DNA of 64,000 nucleotides, taken from Fictibacillus norfolkensis. Lineage in GTDB: Bacteria > Bacillota > Bacilli > Bacillales > Fictibacillaceae. The notes under the pieces were generated by a model, which was not told the origin of the DNA, made no database searches, and worked only from the letters and a program-made list of their open reading frames with translations. Below, one piece after another: positions 1 to 7,127 of the stretch (the stretch's first letter is position 1; every line of letters starts with the position of its first letter). The stretch is from assembly GCF_014836645.1 (NCBI RefSeq), contig NZ_JACSQM010000007.1, positions 1 to 64,000 of the forward strand, in the 5' to 3' direction. The position numbers were made by a program, and so were the translations under genes.

Positions 1-2
1 TT

Positions 3-77
3 GCGGAAGTAGTTCAGTGGTAGAATACAACCTTGCCAAGGTTGGGGTCGCGGGTTCGAATCCCGTCTTCCGCTCCA
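3..77 (+). tRNA. tRNA-Gly (GCC)
   Basis: Cloverleaf with acceptor stem GCGGAAG (3-9) pairing CTTCCGC (67-73), T-arm GGTTCGAATCC and an encoded 3' CCA. The anticodon loop reads TTGCCAA, giving GCC for glycine. First of three closely spaced tRNA genes, probably the 3' end of a longer tRNA operon. Confidence 0.96.
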
Positions 78-89
78 TTTTTATTTTCT

Positions 90-164
90 GGCGGCATAGC
101 CAAGTGGTAAGGCACGGGTCTGCAAAACCCTTATCCCCCGGTTCGAATCCGGGTGCCGCCTCCA
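90..164 (+). tRNA. tRNA-Cys (GCA)
   Basis: Acceptor stem GGCGGCA (90-96) pairs TGCCGCC (154-160), followed by TCCA. The anticodon loop CTGCAAA gives anticodon GCA. It lies 12 bp after tRNA-Gly in the same orientation. Confidence 0.96.
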
Positions 165-191
165 TAAATTCCAATTCAAAAAGATTCAAAT

Positions 192-276
192 GCCGGTGTG
201 GCGGAATTGGCAGACGCGCACGACTCAAAATCGTGTTCCTTCTGGAGTGTCGGTTCGACCCCGACCACCGGTACCA
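192..276 (+). tRNA. tRNA-Leu (CAA), integration target
   Basis: An 85 nt class II tRNA with a long variable arm. Acceptor GCCGGTG pairs CACCGGT, 3' CCA is encoded, and the anticodon loop CTCAAAA gives CAA. Its 3' part from 218 onward is repeated at 15492-15550, so an integrative element recombined into this gene and restored it on the left side. Confidence 0.95.
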
Positions 277-282
277 TTTTAC
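218..282 (+). repeat. attL (65 bp direct repeat in tRNA-Leu)
   Basis: Identical to 15492-15556. It spans the anticodon stem, variable arm, T-arm and 3' end of tRNA-Leu plus six following bases (TTTTAC). The sequences diverge immediately outside both ends (C versus A on the left, G versus T on the right). Confidence 0.93.
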
Positions 283-305
283 GATTATTAAATACGATGA
301 TATCA

Positions 306-335
306 ACGGTCTCTACTTCGGTAGGGGCCGTTTTT
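306..335 (+). terminator. Terminator carried by the element, after tRNA-Leu
   Basis: ACGGTCTCTAC and GTAGGGGCCGT form an 11 bp stem closed by a TTCG tetraloop and followed by a T run. It is inside attL, so it belongs to the element and replaces the chromosomal terminator now stranded at 15573-15600. Confidence 0.85.
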
Positions 336-423
336 CGTTGTTCATTGCGTCTGATTTCCCCGAAAAAATCGTGTGCGTTAAATCGTGCGCGGTGATGCGT
401 CCAATCCGTTTGGAGGCGAATTT

Positions 424-1395
424 ATGGCGAGACGTCGTAACGAATTATCCACGAAAGAATTATCGCAGTTACGAGGAACTATCCGATCAGACAAATACGA
501 GTTTGACGAATTACTCGAGTTATTTATCGATGACGGAGAGATCCGTAATCTGCGTGACCACACAATCAAGTATTACCGCAACGAATTGACGACTTTTCGG
601 CGATTGCTCGAATCGCAAGATATCGATACGCAGCCGGCAAAGATAACGCCTGAACACGTAAAAGAGAACGTTATTCGCTATATGAAGGACCGGCAACAAG
701 CGAAGACCGTTTCGATTAATACGAGGTTAAGGGCGATTCGTGCTTTCTTCAATTACCTTCACAAAGAACGTTATATACCAAACAATCCGATAAAGGAAAT
801 AAAGTTACTCAAAGACCGTAAAACGATTATAGCTACGTTGTCTAACGATCAAATAAGGAAACTATTTCGCCAACCGAATTTGAAGACGTTCATTGGAGTA
901 CGTGATTTAACGATAATGATGCTTTTACTCGAAACAGGGATACGTGCAAATGAACTCGTTGGATTATCGCTAGGAGATATACGGTGGGATGATTCTCAGT
1001 TATTAATACGAAATGCAAAAGGACATCGAGAGCGATTAGTACCGTTCCAGGCGAGGATGAAAGATCAGTTTAAGAAGTACATCGCAATACGGGGAGTTAT
1101 CGAGACAGATGCGCTTTTCATAACGATAGACAATACACCGTTAACTAAGCGCCAGTTACAGGCGAGAATTACGTTTTATGGTCGTGAAGCATCTATAGAT
1201 AACGTTAGATGTTCGTGTCACACTTTACGCCACACATTCGCTAAATTAAGCGTTCAAAACGGAGCTGGTATATTCGAGCTTCAGCAAATACTCGGTCATA
1301 CCACAATGGAGATGGTTCGCACCTATGTGAATCTTTATAGCACGGAAGTAAGGGACAAGCATAAAAGCTTTTCACCGTTAACAAACCTTAAATAA
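424..1395 (+). CDS. int: Tyrosine recombinase/integrase
   Basis: A 323 aa site-specific recombinase expected to integrate and excise the element at tRNA-Leu. An N-terminal SAM-like core-binding domain occupies roughly residues 35-130. The catalytic domain shows the family residues: Arg in ETGIRANEL, the HTLRHTF box, His in LGHTTMEM and the nucleophilic Tyr in VRTYVNL. The start at 424 (MARRRN) is chosen because GGAGG sits at 411-415; the frame is open further upstream but without a binding site. It lies about 140 bp inside attL and reads inward. It resembles XerC/D-like phage integrases. No excisionase was recognised, though one of the small nearby proteins could serve. Confidence 0.93.
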   Translation: MARRRNELSTKELSQLRGTIRSDKYEFDELLELFIDDGEIRNLRDHTIKYYRNELTTFRRLLESQDIDTQPAKITPEHVKENVIRYMKDRQQAKTVSINTRLRAIRAFFNYLHKERYIPNNPIKEIKLLKDRKTIIATLSNDQIRKLFRQPNLKTFIGVRDLTIMMLLLETGIRANELVGLSLGDIRWDDSQLLIRNAKGHRERLVPFQARMKDQFKKYIAIRGVIETDALFITIDNTPLTKRQLQARITFYGREASIDNVRCSCHTLRHTFAKLSVQNGAGIFELQQILGHTTMEMVRTYVNLYSTEVRDKHKSFSPLTNLK

Positions 1396-1549
1396 AAAAT
1401 AGACATAGAAAAAGCCGGTGCGGGAAACACCGACCTCCTCCAACATATAAAGAACTTGTCTTTATTTTACATGGAATCAATTAAGGTTTCAAGTGATTTA
1501 AAGAAGGGGGATATCGCTTTTTCTTTCGTCATATTCGGAGGGATCTTCT

Positions 1550-2359
1550 TTGGAATGGACGTTTGAAAACTACCGCGAGTACCAATCCTTTAACACGCTC
1601 GCAGACTTAAACGAAGCTGTTCGGCAGCATCTCTATTTAAATGCGTCATCATTGACCAAAACGGCTGTTACCATACTTAAAACTCTATCACGATACAGTT
1701 GCGTAGTATTGGGCGTTTCATGGCTGAAGGTTGCTACGTTGGCTAAAGCGATCGATAAGTCGGAGAAAACGGTAAGAAGGGCGTTAAAGTTACTCGATGA
1801 TCTTAACGTGATTAATCGAATACCTACGTTAAGAAAACAGGGTGGTAGAGGATACGATATCTGCGTGATTAAATCGATTGACCAGTCGGAAATGTCCAGG
1901 CGTGTTGAGTCAGAAACTCCAAGCGAGAGTAAGGACGATAAGGGTTTTGAACTAGAAGAAACCTTAATATCTAAAACTAAAGTAATACGTAAGCACGACT
2001 TAAATCATACATACGTAAGTGAATCGGTTCCACAACCGTTTATTAAAGTTGTGCGCTGTTTTTGGGACAATGCTAAGACAATAGAAGACTACTGGCGCAT
2101 GACATTAATAGCGAATCAAAAGGCGTATGACACTAGCGCTTTATTAAACGTGGCTATAACGGCATTTAAGCAAACGATCGGTAAGTTGAAGTCGGGAGCT
2201 ATACGTAAGAAACCAATCGGATACTTTTACGGAGTAGTAAACGCTAAATTGGACGAAATGTATTACGATGAGCTATACGACATGGAATTTGGAATAGACG
2301 CAACAACACGTGAAACTAACGATTATCTAGCGAGATTAACACGTAAAAACGTTGGTTAA
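1550..2359 (+). CDS. Winged-helix replication-type protein
   Basis: A 269 aa protein of a kind recurrent on Bacillaceae plasmids and mobile elements. Residues about 40-110 form a helix-turn-helix/winged-helix (ATLAKAIDKSEKTVRRAL, then a wing with GGRGYDI). The middle is polar and low in complexity. The C-terminus (about 160-269) holds a conserved-looking block (RKKPIGYFYGVVNAKLDEM). The start is TTG at 1550, set by GGAGGGA at 1538-1544. The layout suggests a DNA-binding replication or regulatory protein, but I cannot assign an exact role. Two very small genes follow directly, probably in the same operon. Confidence 0.7.
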   Translation: MEWTFENYREYQSFNTLADLNEAVRQHLYLNASSLTKTAVTILKTLSRYSCVVLGVSWLKVATLAKAIDKSEKTVRRALKLLDDLNVINRIPTLRKQGGRGYDICVIKSIDQSEMSRRVESETPSESKDDKGFELEETLISKTKVIRKHDLNHTYVSESVPQPFIKVVRCFWDNAKTIEDYWRMTLIANQKAYDTSALLNVAITAFKQTIGKLKSGAIRKKPIGYFYGVVNAKLDEMYYDELYDMEFGIDATTRETNDYLARLTRKNVG

Positions 2360-2383
2360 CCTTCTTATTAGGAGGTGTTAACG

Positions 2384-2515
2384 ATGCGTAAAACAAACGG
2401 ACCGTCATCGGATGCCATACGGAAAGCTATCGATTCTATAATGCTTGGATTAATCCGTATCGCTAAGAAAAAGAAAATGAATAACAACGTATCGGATAAG
2501 AAGAATGGATCGTAA
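2384..2515 (+). CDS. Small basic hypothetical protein (43 aa)
   Basis: Starts 12 bp after a perfect GGAGGTG site, 24 bp after the winged-helix gene. The product is short and lysine-rich with an amphipathic middle (AIRKAIDSIMLGLIRIAKKK). Codon use (CGT, GTA, TCG) matches the element's backbone genes. No family recognised; a small DNA-binding or excisionase-like role is possible but unsupported. Confidence 0.5.
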   Translation: MRKTNGPSSDAIRKAIDSIMLGLIRIAKKKKMNNNVSDKKNGS

Positions 2516-2624
2516 AAAACCGTCAAAACAAGCACTTGAAAACGCAGTAAAAGTATTGATTCCGTACATAATTGAAATGCTGGAAAAGGAACGTAACAAT
2601 AAAAGGAAAAATAACGAAAAGTAG
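2505..2624 (+). CDS. Small helical hypothetical protein (39 aa)
   Basis: Overlaps the 3' end of the preceding small gene by 11 bp, which suggests translational coupling. It encodes a single predicted helix (NAVKVLIPYIIEMLEKERNN) with a basic tail. The upstream AAGAAG is a weak ribosome binding site, so it may depend on reinitiation. No family recognised. Confidence 0.4.
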   Translation: MDRKKPSKQALENAVKVLIPYIIEMLEKERNNKRKNNEK

Positions 2625-3109
2625 TCCGCTGCACAATAGCGTAAATACGTCGTAAAGACTTTAGCACCGCCATTTATCGGGTGGTTTACGTAGTGCAAAA
2701 CCTTGCATTTAAACAGCACCGAGTGTCCGATGCGAGTCTAACGGGAAATTTCGATTGGAACTGTTGATACGCCTATGTTTTTAACGGGATAACCGTATAG
2801 ATTTCACTGGACTCTATCGGACATTTCACCAACAGCGAGGTCCAAACGGACAGCCTACCGAAAACTTTTCGATGAGATGTAGTGTGTAACATCGTATTAG
2901 TACCTGGTCATAAACGGTTAACGCTTAGAGCCGCAAGGGATTAGCGATTCGTTACGAGTGTAACACTACGTTACTTATATGAAGTATTTCACCAACACGA
3001 GACGCCTGGAGCGGAAGCCATTCGAAAACTCACGGGGGTTAGAACACTTACTGCACGGCTCGGAAGGATGACCGCCTGAAAACTTTCGAAAGCACGAAAA
3101 AAGACCGCC
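2625..3109. other. 485 bp non-coding stretch with degenerate repeats
   Basis: No convincing ORF. Two diverged copies of a roughly 46 bp unit lie at 2823-2871 and 2985-3033; both begin ATTTCACCAACA and contain CGGA, AGCC and CGAAAACT in order. A partial third copy lies at 3057-3088 (CGGAAGG...CCTGAAAACTTTCG). The two complete copies are 162 bp apart. It lies downstream of the serine recombinase gene, which reads toward it. Possible roles are a structured RNA or recombinase/replication sites. Confidence 0.5.
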
Positions 3110-3661
3110 CTATTCGGCAGCCTTCAGCGATCGGTATAACGTAGCTTTAGTAACACCGGTTAATTCAGTTATTTCAGCGACAGTGTATTCGTTTGATTCG
3201 TAGAGTTTAATCGCACGTTCTACGTCCTTCTTCGGTACTGGTGGTCGTCCTCCTACACGTCCACGGGATCTAGCGGCTTGTAAACCGGCTTGAGTACGTT
3301 CCACGATAATGTCCCGTTCTAATTCGGCAATAGATGCCATAGTACGAAAGAAGAAACGTCCTACCGGCGTTGTAGTGTCGATGCCATCCCGTATAGATAC
3401 GAGGTCTATGCCGGCATCCTCGAAGCCCTTCGTTAGTTCGAGTAGCTTAAATGTGGAACGGCCGAGTCTATCGAGTTTATAGATAACTAACGTATCACCC
3501 TTACGCAAAGAGTCAAGACAACGTGTTAGCTCCGGTCTATCGTCACGCTTACCGCTAGCCTTCTCCGTATAGATACGTTCACATCCGGCCTTATGTAGTG
3601 CGTCTAGTTGTACGTCTAGGTTCTGGTCTTGTGTACTGACTCGAGCATAACCGATCTTCAT
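3110..3661 (-). CDS. Serine recombinase (resolvase/invertase family)
   Basis: A 183 aa small serine recombinase. The N-terminal catalytic domain has the active-site serine in YARVSTQDQN, the helix KLDRLGRS, and the E-helix (AELERDIIVERTQAGL). A C-terminal helix-turn-helix (about 140-183, ending TGVTKATLYRSL) would bind DNA. ATG at 3661 is preferred over an in-frame TTG nine bases upstream, because GGAG sits nine bases before it. The length is typical of Tn3-type resolvases. No transposase accompanies it. It may resolve multimers of a circular replicating form or invert DNA, but no inverted crossover sites are obvious. Confidence 0.92.
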   Translation of the reverse strand: MKIGYARVSTQDQNLDVQLDALHKAGCERIYTEKASGKRDDRPELTRCLDSLRKGDTLVIYKLDRLGRSTFKLLELTKGFEDAGIDLVSIRDGIDTTTPVGRFFFRTMASIAELERDIIVERTQAGLQAARSRGRVGGRPPVPKKDVERAIKLYESNEYTVAEITELTGVTKATLYRSLKAAE

Positions 3662-4056
3662 TCGTATCAACTCCGTTTTCTTTTATCGTATCAAAAAGGT
3701 AAGGTTAATGCAACGTTGATTAGAAACTATTTATTGAAACGTTATTGATTGGGTTAACCGTTGATAATAGTTCGTTTGAAATATCGTTTCATTTATAATC
3801 GTTTTTGGAACGGGAGGGGTACACACCCCCATGGGGTACCTATTTTCCCCTACGCTTGCTGGATGTGAGACCCGCGCGATGAAAAAATACTTTGATGTTA
3901 CATTTGTAACGTTTTACCCAAACAAATGTTTTACGGTAAGTCATCGCCTCTAAAAAAATTTCGCTACAATTTTTTAAACTCACGGAGGTTTAAGAATATT
4001 ATCAACGAATTATACCGTGTGGTAAATTTTAGTAATTATGAATAGGGGTGCGTAAT
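3662..4056. other. 395 bp intergenic region with overlapping GC palindromes
   Basis: An AT-rich gap containing a sharp G/C tract. GGGGT (3816-3820), ACCCC (3825-3829) and GGGGT (3833-3837) can form two mutually exclusive hairpins, followed by TACCTATTTTCCCC. Further on are ACATTTGTAACG and TACCGTGTGGTA. It probably holds the resolvase promoter and could contain a cis-acting replication or transfer site. No gene seen. Confidence 0.4.
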
Positions 4057-4326
4057 GTGGAAGATTGGATCAGTAAAGTCGGTTGGTCAATAGCTATACT
4101 AGGAACGATGTTTGGGTTATGGGTATGCGTAAGTCTAGGAGTTGATCCAACAACCGGAAGTTTAACGAATAGTGAATATGGCGAAGATCATCCGTTAAAA
4201 GTGTTAATCGGTATTTTTACGATTTTAGTCTCGCTGTTTGCAGGATCGTTACTTATCGGCTTGGCCACGTTAATGGATTTCGCCAGACAAACGTTACAAG
4301 AAAACAAACGTAATAAATCCGCGTGA
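4057..4326 (+). CDS. Two-pass membrane protein, hypothetical
   Basis: An 89 aa protein with two hydrophobic segments (about residues 9-29 and 47-70) separated by a polar loop (DPTTGSLTNSEYGEDH), and a basic tail (QENKRNKSA). The start GTG at 4057 follows AGGGGTG. It is followed at once by a strong terminator, so it looks monocistronic. Short two-helix proteins are common in phages and plasmids (holins, exclusion proteins), but the sequence does not identify one of these. Confidence 0.6.
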   Translation: MEDWISKVGWSIAILGTMFGLWVCVSLGVDPTTGSLTNSEYGEDHPLKVLIGIFTILVSLFAGSLLIGLATLMDFARQTLQENKRNKSA

Positions 4327-4341
4327 TTTATATGGGAAATA

Positions 4342-4373
4342 GCGAAGACCCTCCGAATATGGATGGTCTTTTT
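4342..4373 (+). terminator. Rho-independent terminator
   Basis: AAGACCCTCC and GGATGGTCTT form the stem, followed by a T run. It ends the membrane protein transcript. Confidence 0.75.
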
Positions 4374-4401
4374 TGTTACTTATATCGTTTTAGTTAAGGT
4401 T

Positions 4402-4439
4402 TACGCTGGTTCTGTGCGACGCCCTATGCACTCAGCGTA
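4402..4439. other. Compound hairpin
   Basis: TACGCTG (4402-4408) pairs CAGCGTA (4433-4439). Inside, GTGC (4414-4417) pairs GCAC (4428-4431) around a 10 nt loop, GACGCCCTAT. There is no T run, so it is not a terminator. It could be a single-strand origin, a transfer site or RNA structure. Confidence 0.4.
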
Positions 4440-4573
4440 TGACCTCGTAACGATAAAAATGCAGGTACATATGTAACTTTAGAAAATATAAATTAAGGAA
4501 AAAATATCCATTTAAAGGTTTTTGTAAAATTTTGTAGAATTTATTATTAAAAAGTAAAGAGGAGATGGTTACA

Positions 4574-5386
4574 TTGTTCTTACCTGATATTTACTGGTGC
4601 AATAAAATAAAAACCGAGCGTTTTTTAAGTATGTTGGTGAGTGATTTAATGACACAATATACATTAGTCACAGAACAGGAGAATTCAAAAGATAAAGGAA
4701 TTGAAGCAAATTTAGGAAAAATTATTGCTAAGTATCAAAGTCAAGGAGTCGGTAGGAAGGAAAAAGAAGGGAATGTTGTGAAATCTACACCATCTTTATT
4801 CGTAGATCTGTATACTATTCTAAATGAAGCAAACAAAATCCAAAAACTATCCGGTTTTGATGACGATATATGGAAACAGTTAGAAGTTGGAGAATTTGTT
4901 GAAGTGGACGGGGAATTTAAACAATCGCCTGCTGAACTATTATTATCAAGTGTAATGGATTTTACTGAACAATTTAAAGGACATTTTGAGTTTGCTGCAA
5001 CTGCAGAGGAAAATGCAAATTTAGAATTAGCAACTAAATTATTAAACCTTAAAAAAGTTACAATGATAGTTAATCCGTATATTGAAGGGGATTTTAAGTT
5101 CTTTACATCACTTGAGACAGAATACTTCTTGGAAGATAGGTATGAACTTGAGGGTGATTTTACAGTAATGGGTAAGATAAGAAGAATTTATAAACCTCAT
5201 GAGAAAATAGATTTAATTAAACTACTTCCAGGTAAATTAAGAATGAAAAAGGAACAGTTAATGACATTTATTCCAAACTTTAAAAATGAAGATATTTCAT
5301 TTGATGTTGGTGAGATTAATGAAAATTCATTTGAATTAAAAGGTCCTGCTATAGAAATAATGCCTATAGCTATATATCAAGAATAG
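4574..5386 (+). CDS. Hypothetical protein, possibly DUF6414-like
   Basis: A 270 aa soluble acidic protein. The N-terminus (DIYWCNKIKTERFLSMLVS) loosely resembles the opening of DUF6414-type proteins, a family I associate with accessory/defence islands; this is a weak recollection. The start is placed at TTG 4574, nine bases after AGAGGAG, because the ATG at 4565 abuts that site. Codon use is AT-rich (TTA, AAA, GAA) and unlike the CGT/ACG/GTA-rich genes around it. It has its own upstream region and shares a terminator with the convergent repressor. It therefore looks like inserted cargo of unknown function. Confidence 0.6.
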   Translation: MFLPDIYWCNKIKTERFLSMLVSDLMTQYTLVTEQENSKDKGIEANLGKIIAKYQSQGVGRKEKEGNVVKSTPSLFVDLYTILNEANKIQKLSGFDDDIWKQLEVGEFVEVDGEFKQSPAELLLSSVMDFTEQFKGHFEFAATAEENANLELATKLLNLKKVTMIVNPYIEGDFKFFTSLETEYFLEDRYELEGDFTVMGKIRRIYKPHEKIDLIKLLPGKLRMKKEQLMTFIPNFKNEDISFDVGEINENSFELKGPAIEIMPIAIYQE

Positions 5387-5394
5387 AATATACA

Positions 5395-5430
5395 AAAAGA
5401 AGCGCTCCTTATTTCGGAGGCGCTTTTGTA
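5395..5430. terminator. Bidirectional terminator
   Basis: AGCGCTCC and GGAGGCGCT form a stem flanked by A and T runs, between the convergent gene ending at 5386 and the repressor ending at 5409. It overlaps the last codons of the repressor. Confidence 0.7.
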
Positions 5431-5633
5431 TTTTCTAGAACTAGTAATTCTGATATTTCTACCTCTAATTCCTCACAAACTTTTGCGATCATTAGCTTGT
5501 TATATTGCTTTGTATCGTCGTTATACATTCTTCTTAATGTCTCAAATTGTAGCCCGGTGTCTTCAGAAAATCTCCTTATTGAAATTCCTCTGTCATCCAA
5601 TAATTTCTTTAAGTTAGACTTCACTATTTTCAA
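5409..5633 (-). CDS. XRE/Cro-CI family repressor
   Basis: A 74 aa protein that is almost entirely one helix-turn-helix domain (LKKLLDDRGISIRRFSEDTG, then a recognition helix with FETLRRMY). The start is TTG at 5633 with AGGAGGTGA upstream. It is divergent from the gene at 5770. The 136 bp between them holds three GACTAC-N5-GTAGTC operators that overlap the rightward promoter. This is the layout of a lysogeny-type switch, so it probably represses the rightward operon and itself. There is no C-terminal peptidase domain, so relief would need another signal. Confidence 0.88.
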   Translation of the reverse strand: MKIVKSNLKKLLDDRGISIRRFSEDTGLQFETLRRMYNDDTKQYNKLMIAKVCEELEVEISELLVLENTKAPPK

Positions 5634-5678
5634 GTAACTTCACCTCCTGATTCAATTATAATTAAAATTTCGTTCTTT

Positions 5679-5754
5679 GACTACAAAAAGTAGTTGACTA
5701 AAATATGTAGTCGGTAATATACTAAGATTAATCAAGTGACTACGTTATGTGGTC
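5679..5754. promoter_or_regulatory. Triple operator and divergent promoter
   Basis: Three inverted repeats with the consensus GACTAC-N5-GTAGTC lie at 5679-5695, 5696-5712 and 5738-5754. Rightward, a -35 TTGACT (5694-5699) and -10 TATACT (5718-5723) are 18 bp apart, with the second operator between them. Leftward, a -10 TATAAT lies near 5655-5660. The array probably binds the XRE repressor. Confidence 0.75.
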
Positions 5755-5769
5755 AAGGAGGTTGTAAAT

Positions 5770-6129
5770 ATGTTCGAACTAGTAAACGGTCCTTTATGTG
5801 CACATCGTGTATTCATCGTATTTGATCTCGGTAAGGAAGACGGTTATGACGAAGCGGACGGTTTGAAAGTCGGTAGTTATGCGATGTGGCAAACGTTAGG
5901 CGGTACCGTATTTCTTACGAAAATCGAATCGGAACCAAGAGAAGGCGTAGTGATCGCTAAGTCATCCGGTATTATCATCGCTGAGAATTTTCGTAAAGAA
6001 CTAACGAAAAAGAAAGCCGTTAACTTTGCGCGTAAGCTGCAGAATATCGATGGTTGGTCGCTATTAACAAACGTGATGTACGACCGAATTGATACGCAAA
6101 TTAATTTTAATTTATTGGAGGCGAAGTAG
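5770..6129 (+). CDS. Hypothetical protein, first gene of the repressed operon
   Basis: A 119 aa soluble protein with mixed beta and alpha character (HRVFIVFDLGKEDGYDEAD at the start, then KKKAVNFARKLQNIDGW). The ATG at 5770 is chosen because AAGGAGG lies eight bases before it. It is first downstream of the triple operator, where phages put Cro, antirepressor or early genes. No helix-turn-helix is evident. The following gene starts at the base after its stop codon, so the two are translationally coupled. Family unknown. Confidence 0.65.
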   Translation: MFELVNGPLCAHRVFIVFDLGKEDGYDEADGLKVGSYAMWQTLGGTVFLTKIESEPREGVVIAKSSGIIIAENFRKELTKKKAVNFARKLQNIDGWSLLTNVMYDRIDTQINFNLLEAK

Positions 6130-6438
6130 ATGAAAGGTATCGAAATTCTCTACAATATGGGCGCTAATGAATACGAAAGTCACAGCGGTTACTTAATCGC
6201 TGAAGAGTACGCGGTTTTTAAGGATAACAAATGGATTATGATGGTCCACGTAACTAAAACGGAGTGTGCGACTGTTTATCGCCAGTCAGCAGGTTCGATG
6301 GTTATCGGTGAGTATACCGGCATGGACCTTGTTCCTAAAATCGTAGAGTTAATGGTTAAATTCAAGAACAAAACGGCCTTCGAGTTCTTATGTGAGCTAA
6401 CCCATAATGACGAAGAAATTAACTTATCGGTGATATAG
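6130..6438 (+). CDS. Hypothetical protein, second gene of the repressed operon
   Basis: A 102 aa protein that starts immediately after the previous stop, with GGAGG inside the upstream gene's end. It has a size and layout similar to its neighbour: a beta-rich first half, then a helix (VPKIVELMVKFKNKTAFEF) and an IN-L ending. The two might be distant duplicates, but identity is too low to be sure. No family recognised; codon use is that of the element backbone. Confidence 0.6.
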   Translation: MKGIEILYNMGANEYESHSGYLIAEEYAVFKDNKWIMMVHVTKTECATVYRQSAGSMVIGEYTGMDLVPKIVELMVKFKNKTAFEFLCELTHNDEEINLSVI

Positions 6439-6439
6439 G

Positions 6440-6526
6440 ATGTTTACCGTCAATTTCAGCTTACAATTCGTATGTATTGCGTTTCTAGCGGGGTCTTTAT
6501 TAATTACGATCAGATCGGTTAAGTAA
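6440..6526 (+). CDS. Single-pass membrane peptide (28 aa)
   Basis: ATG two bases after the preceding stop; encodes a short peptide that is nearly all one hydrophobic helix (FVCIAFLAGSLLITI) ending in a basic tail. The binding site (GGTGATATAG) is mediocre. Operon position and membrane character support it, but it is too short to be certain. Confidence 0.35.
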   Translation: MFTVNFSLQFVCIAFLAGSLLITIRSVK

Positions 6527-7127
6527 ACGGTAACCTGCGTCCGTGAATAATTCGTACGCTCAAAACATCGGGCAAGGGCGTATGAGTACCGGACTTAAAA
6601 CAGGACATGGCAGCCTAGCGAGAAGTTAAGTCGGCAAACTTAACGGTTGGCTTCGCTGAATGGGATTTCCAAGCGGGTTCAAATTCGGAAAGGGGGTGGT
6701 TTTATGTAATACGTAACAAATGGGCACGGTTCGCCGACCTTTACCGGTATAGCTTGCGCCTACAGACGATTTATAACGAACTATACCGGTAAGCCATCGT
6801 ATCTCTTACGCCTCAGACGATTTATAACGAGGAGATGCGGTGTTTTTTTTGTCGAAAAAATTTTTTTGTATCAAATTACGTGATAAGTACGCTAAATAAA
6901 GCGCGGAAATCCTTACAACTGCAAGGTATTACATGAATGGCTTGCGCTATTTTAAGTTCTCATGCGTCGGTTCTCGTGTGCGCTTGTTTAGAGTTACAAA
7001 CGGTTGATGTAAGGAAGAGTACTTTTCAAGGTGCGCGACTTTCGAGTTTCAGAGATATAGAAAAGTATAAGGTATTTTCGTGGTCATTGAACTACGTTGA
7101 TATAAAAACTAAAAGGAGAGGGTTCGG
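6527..7127. other. 600 bp non-coding region
   Basis: No supported gene. The first half has small inverted repeats, such as GTTAAG...CTTAAC near 6624-6643, and a block GGACATGGCAGCCTAGCGAG (6603-6622) resembling the repeat unit at 2848-2862. The second half carries the paired hairpins at 6741-6850. The 3' end leads into the gene at 7128 and probably holds its promoter. An abundant untranslated RNA or long leader is plausible. Confidence 0.5.
6741..6850 (+). ncRNA. Tandem hairpins with a shared loop, ending in a terminator-like T run
   Basis: Hairpin 1 has a perfect 12 bp stem (6741-6752 with 6781-6792). Hairpin 2 has a 12 bp stem including G-T pairs (6795-6806 with 6831-6842) followed by eight Ts. 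The stems differ completely, but the loops share CGCCT, then CAGACGATTTATAACGA. Conserved loops on unrelated but fully paired stems argue for selection on RNA structure. No known riboswitch or ncRNA class was recognised. Confidence 0.6.

Noticed and set aside
17..589. Long open frame across the tRNA cluster
   Set aside because: It runs through three tRNA genes and the start of int in another frame; no binding site or coding pattern.
4402..4439. Terminator
   Set aside because: The stem is good but no T run follows; listed as a structured element instead.
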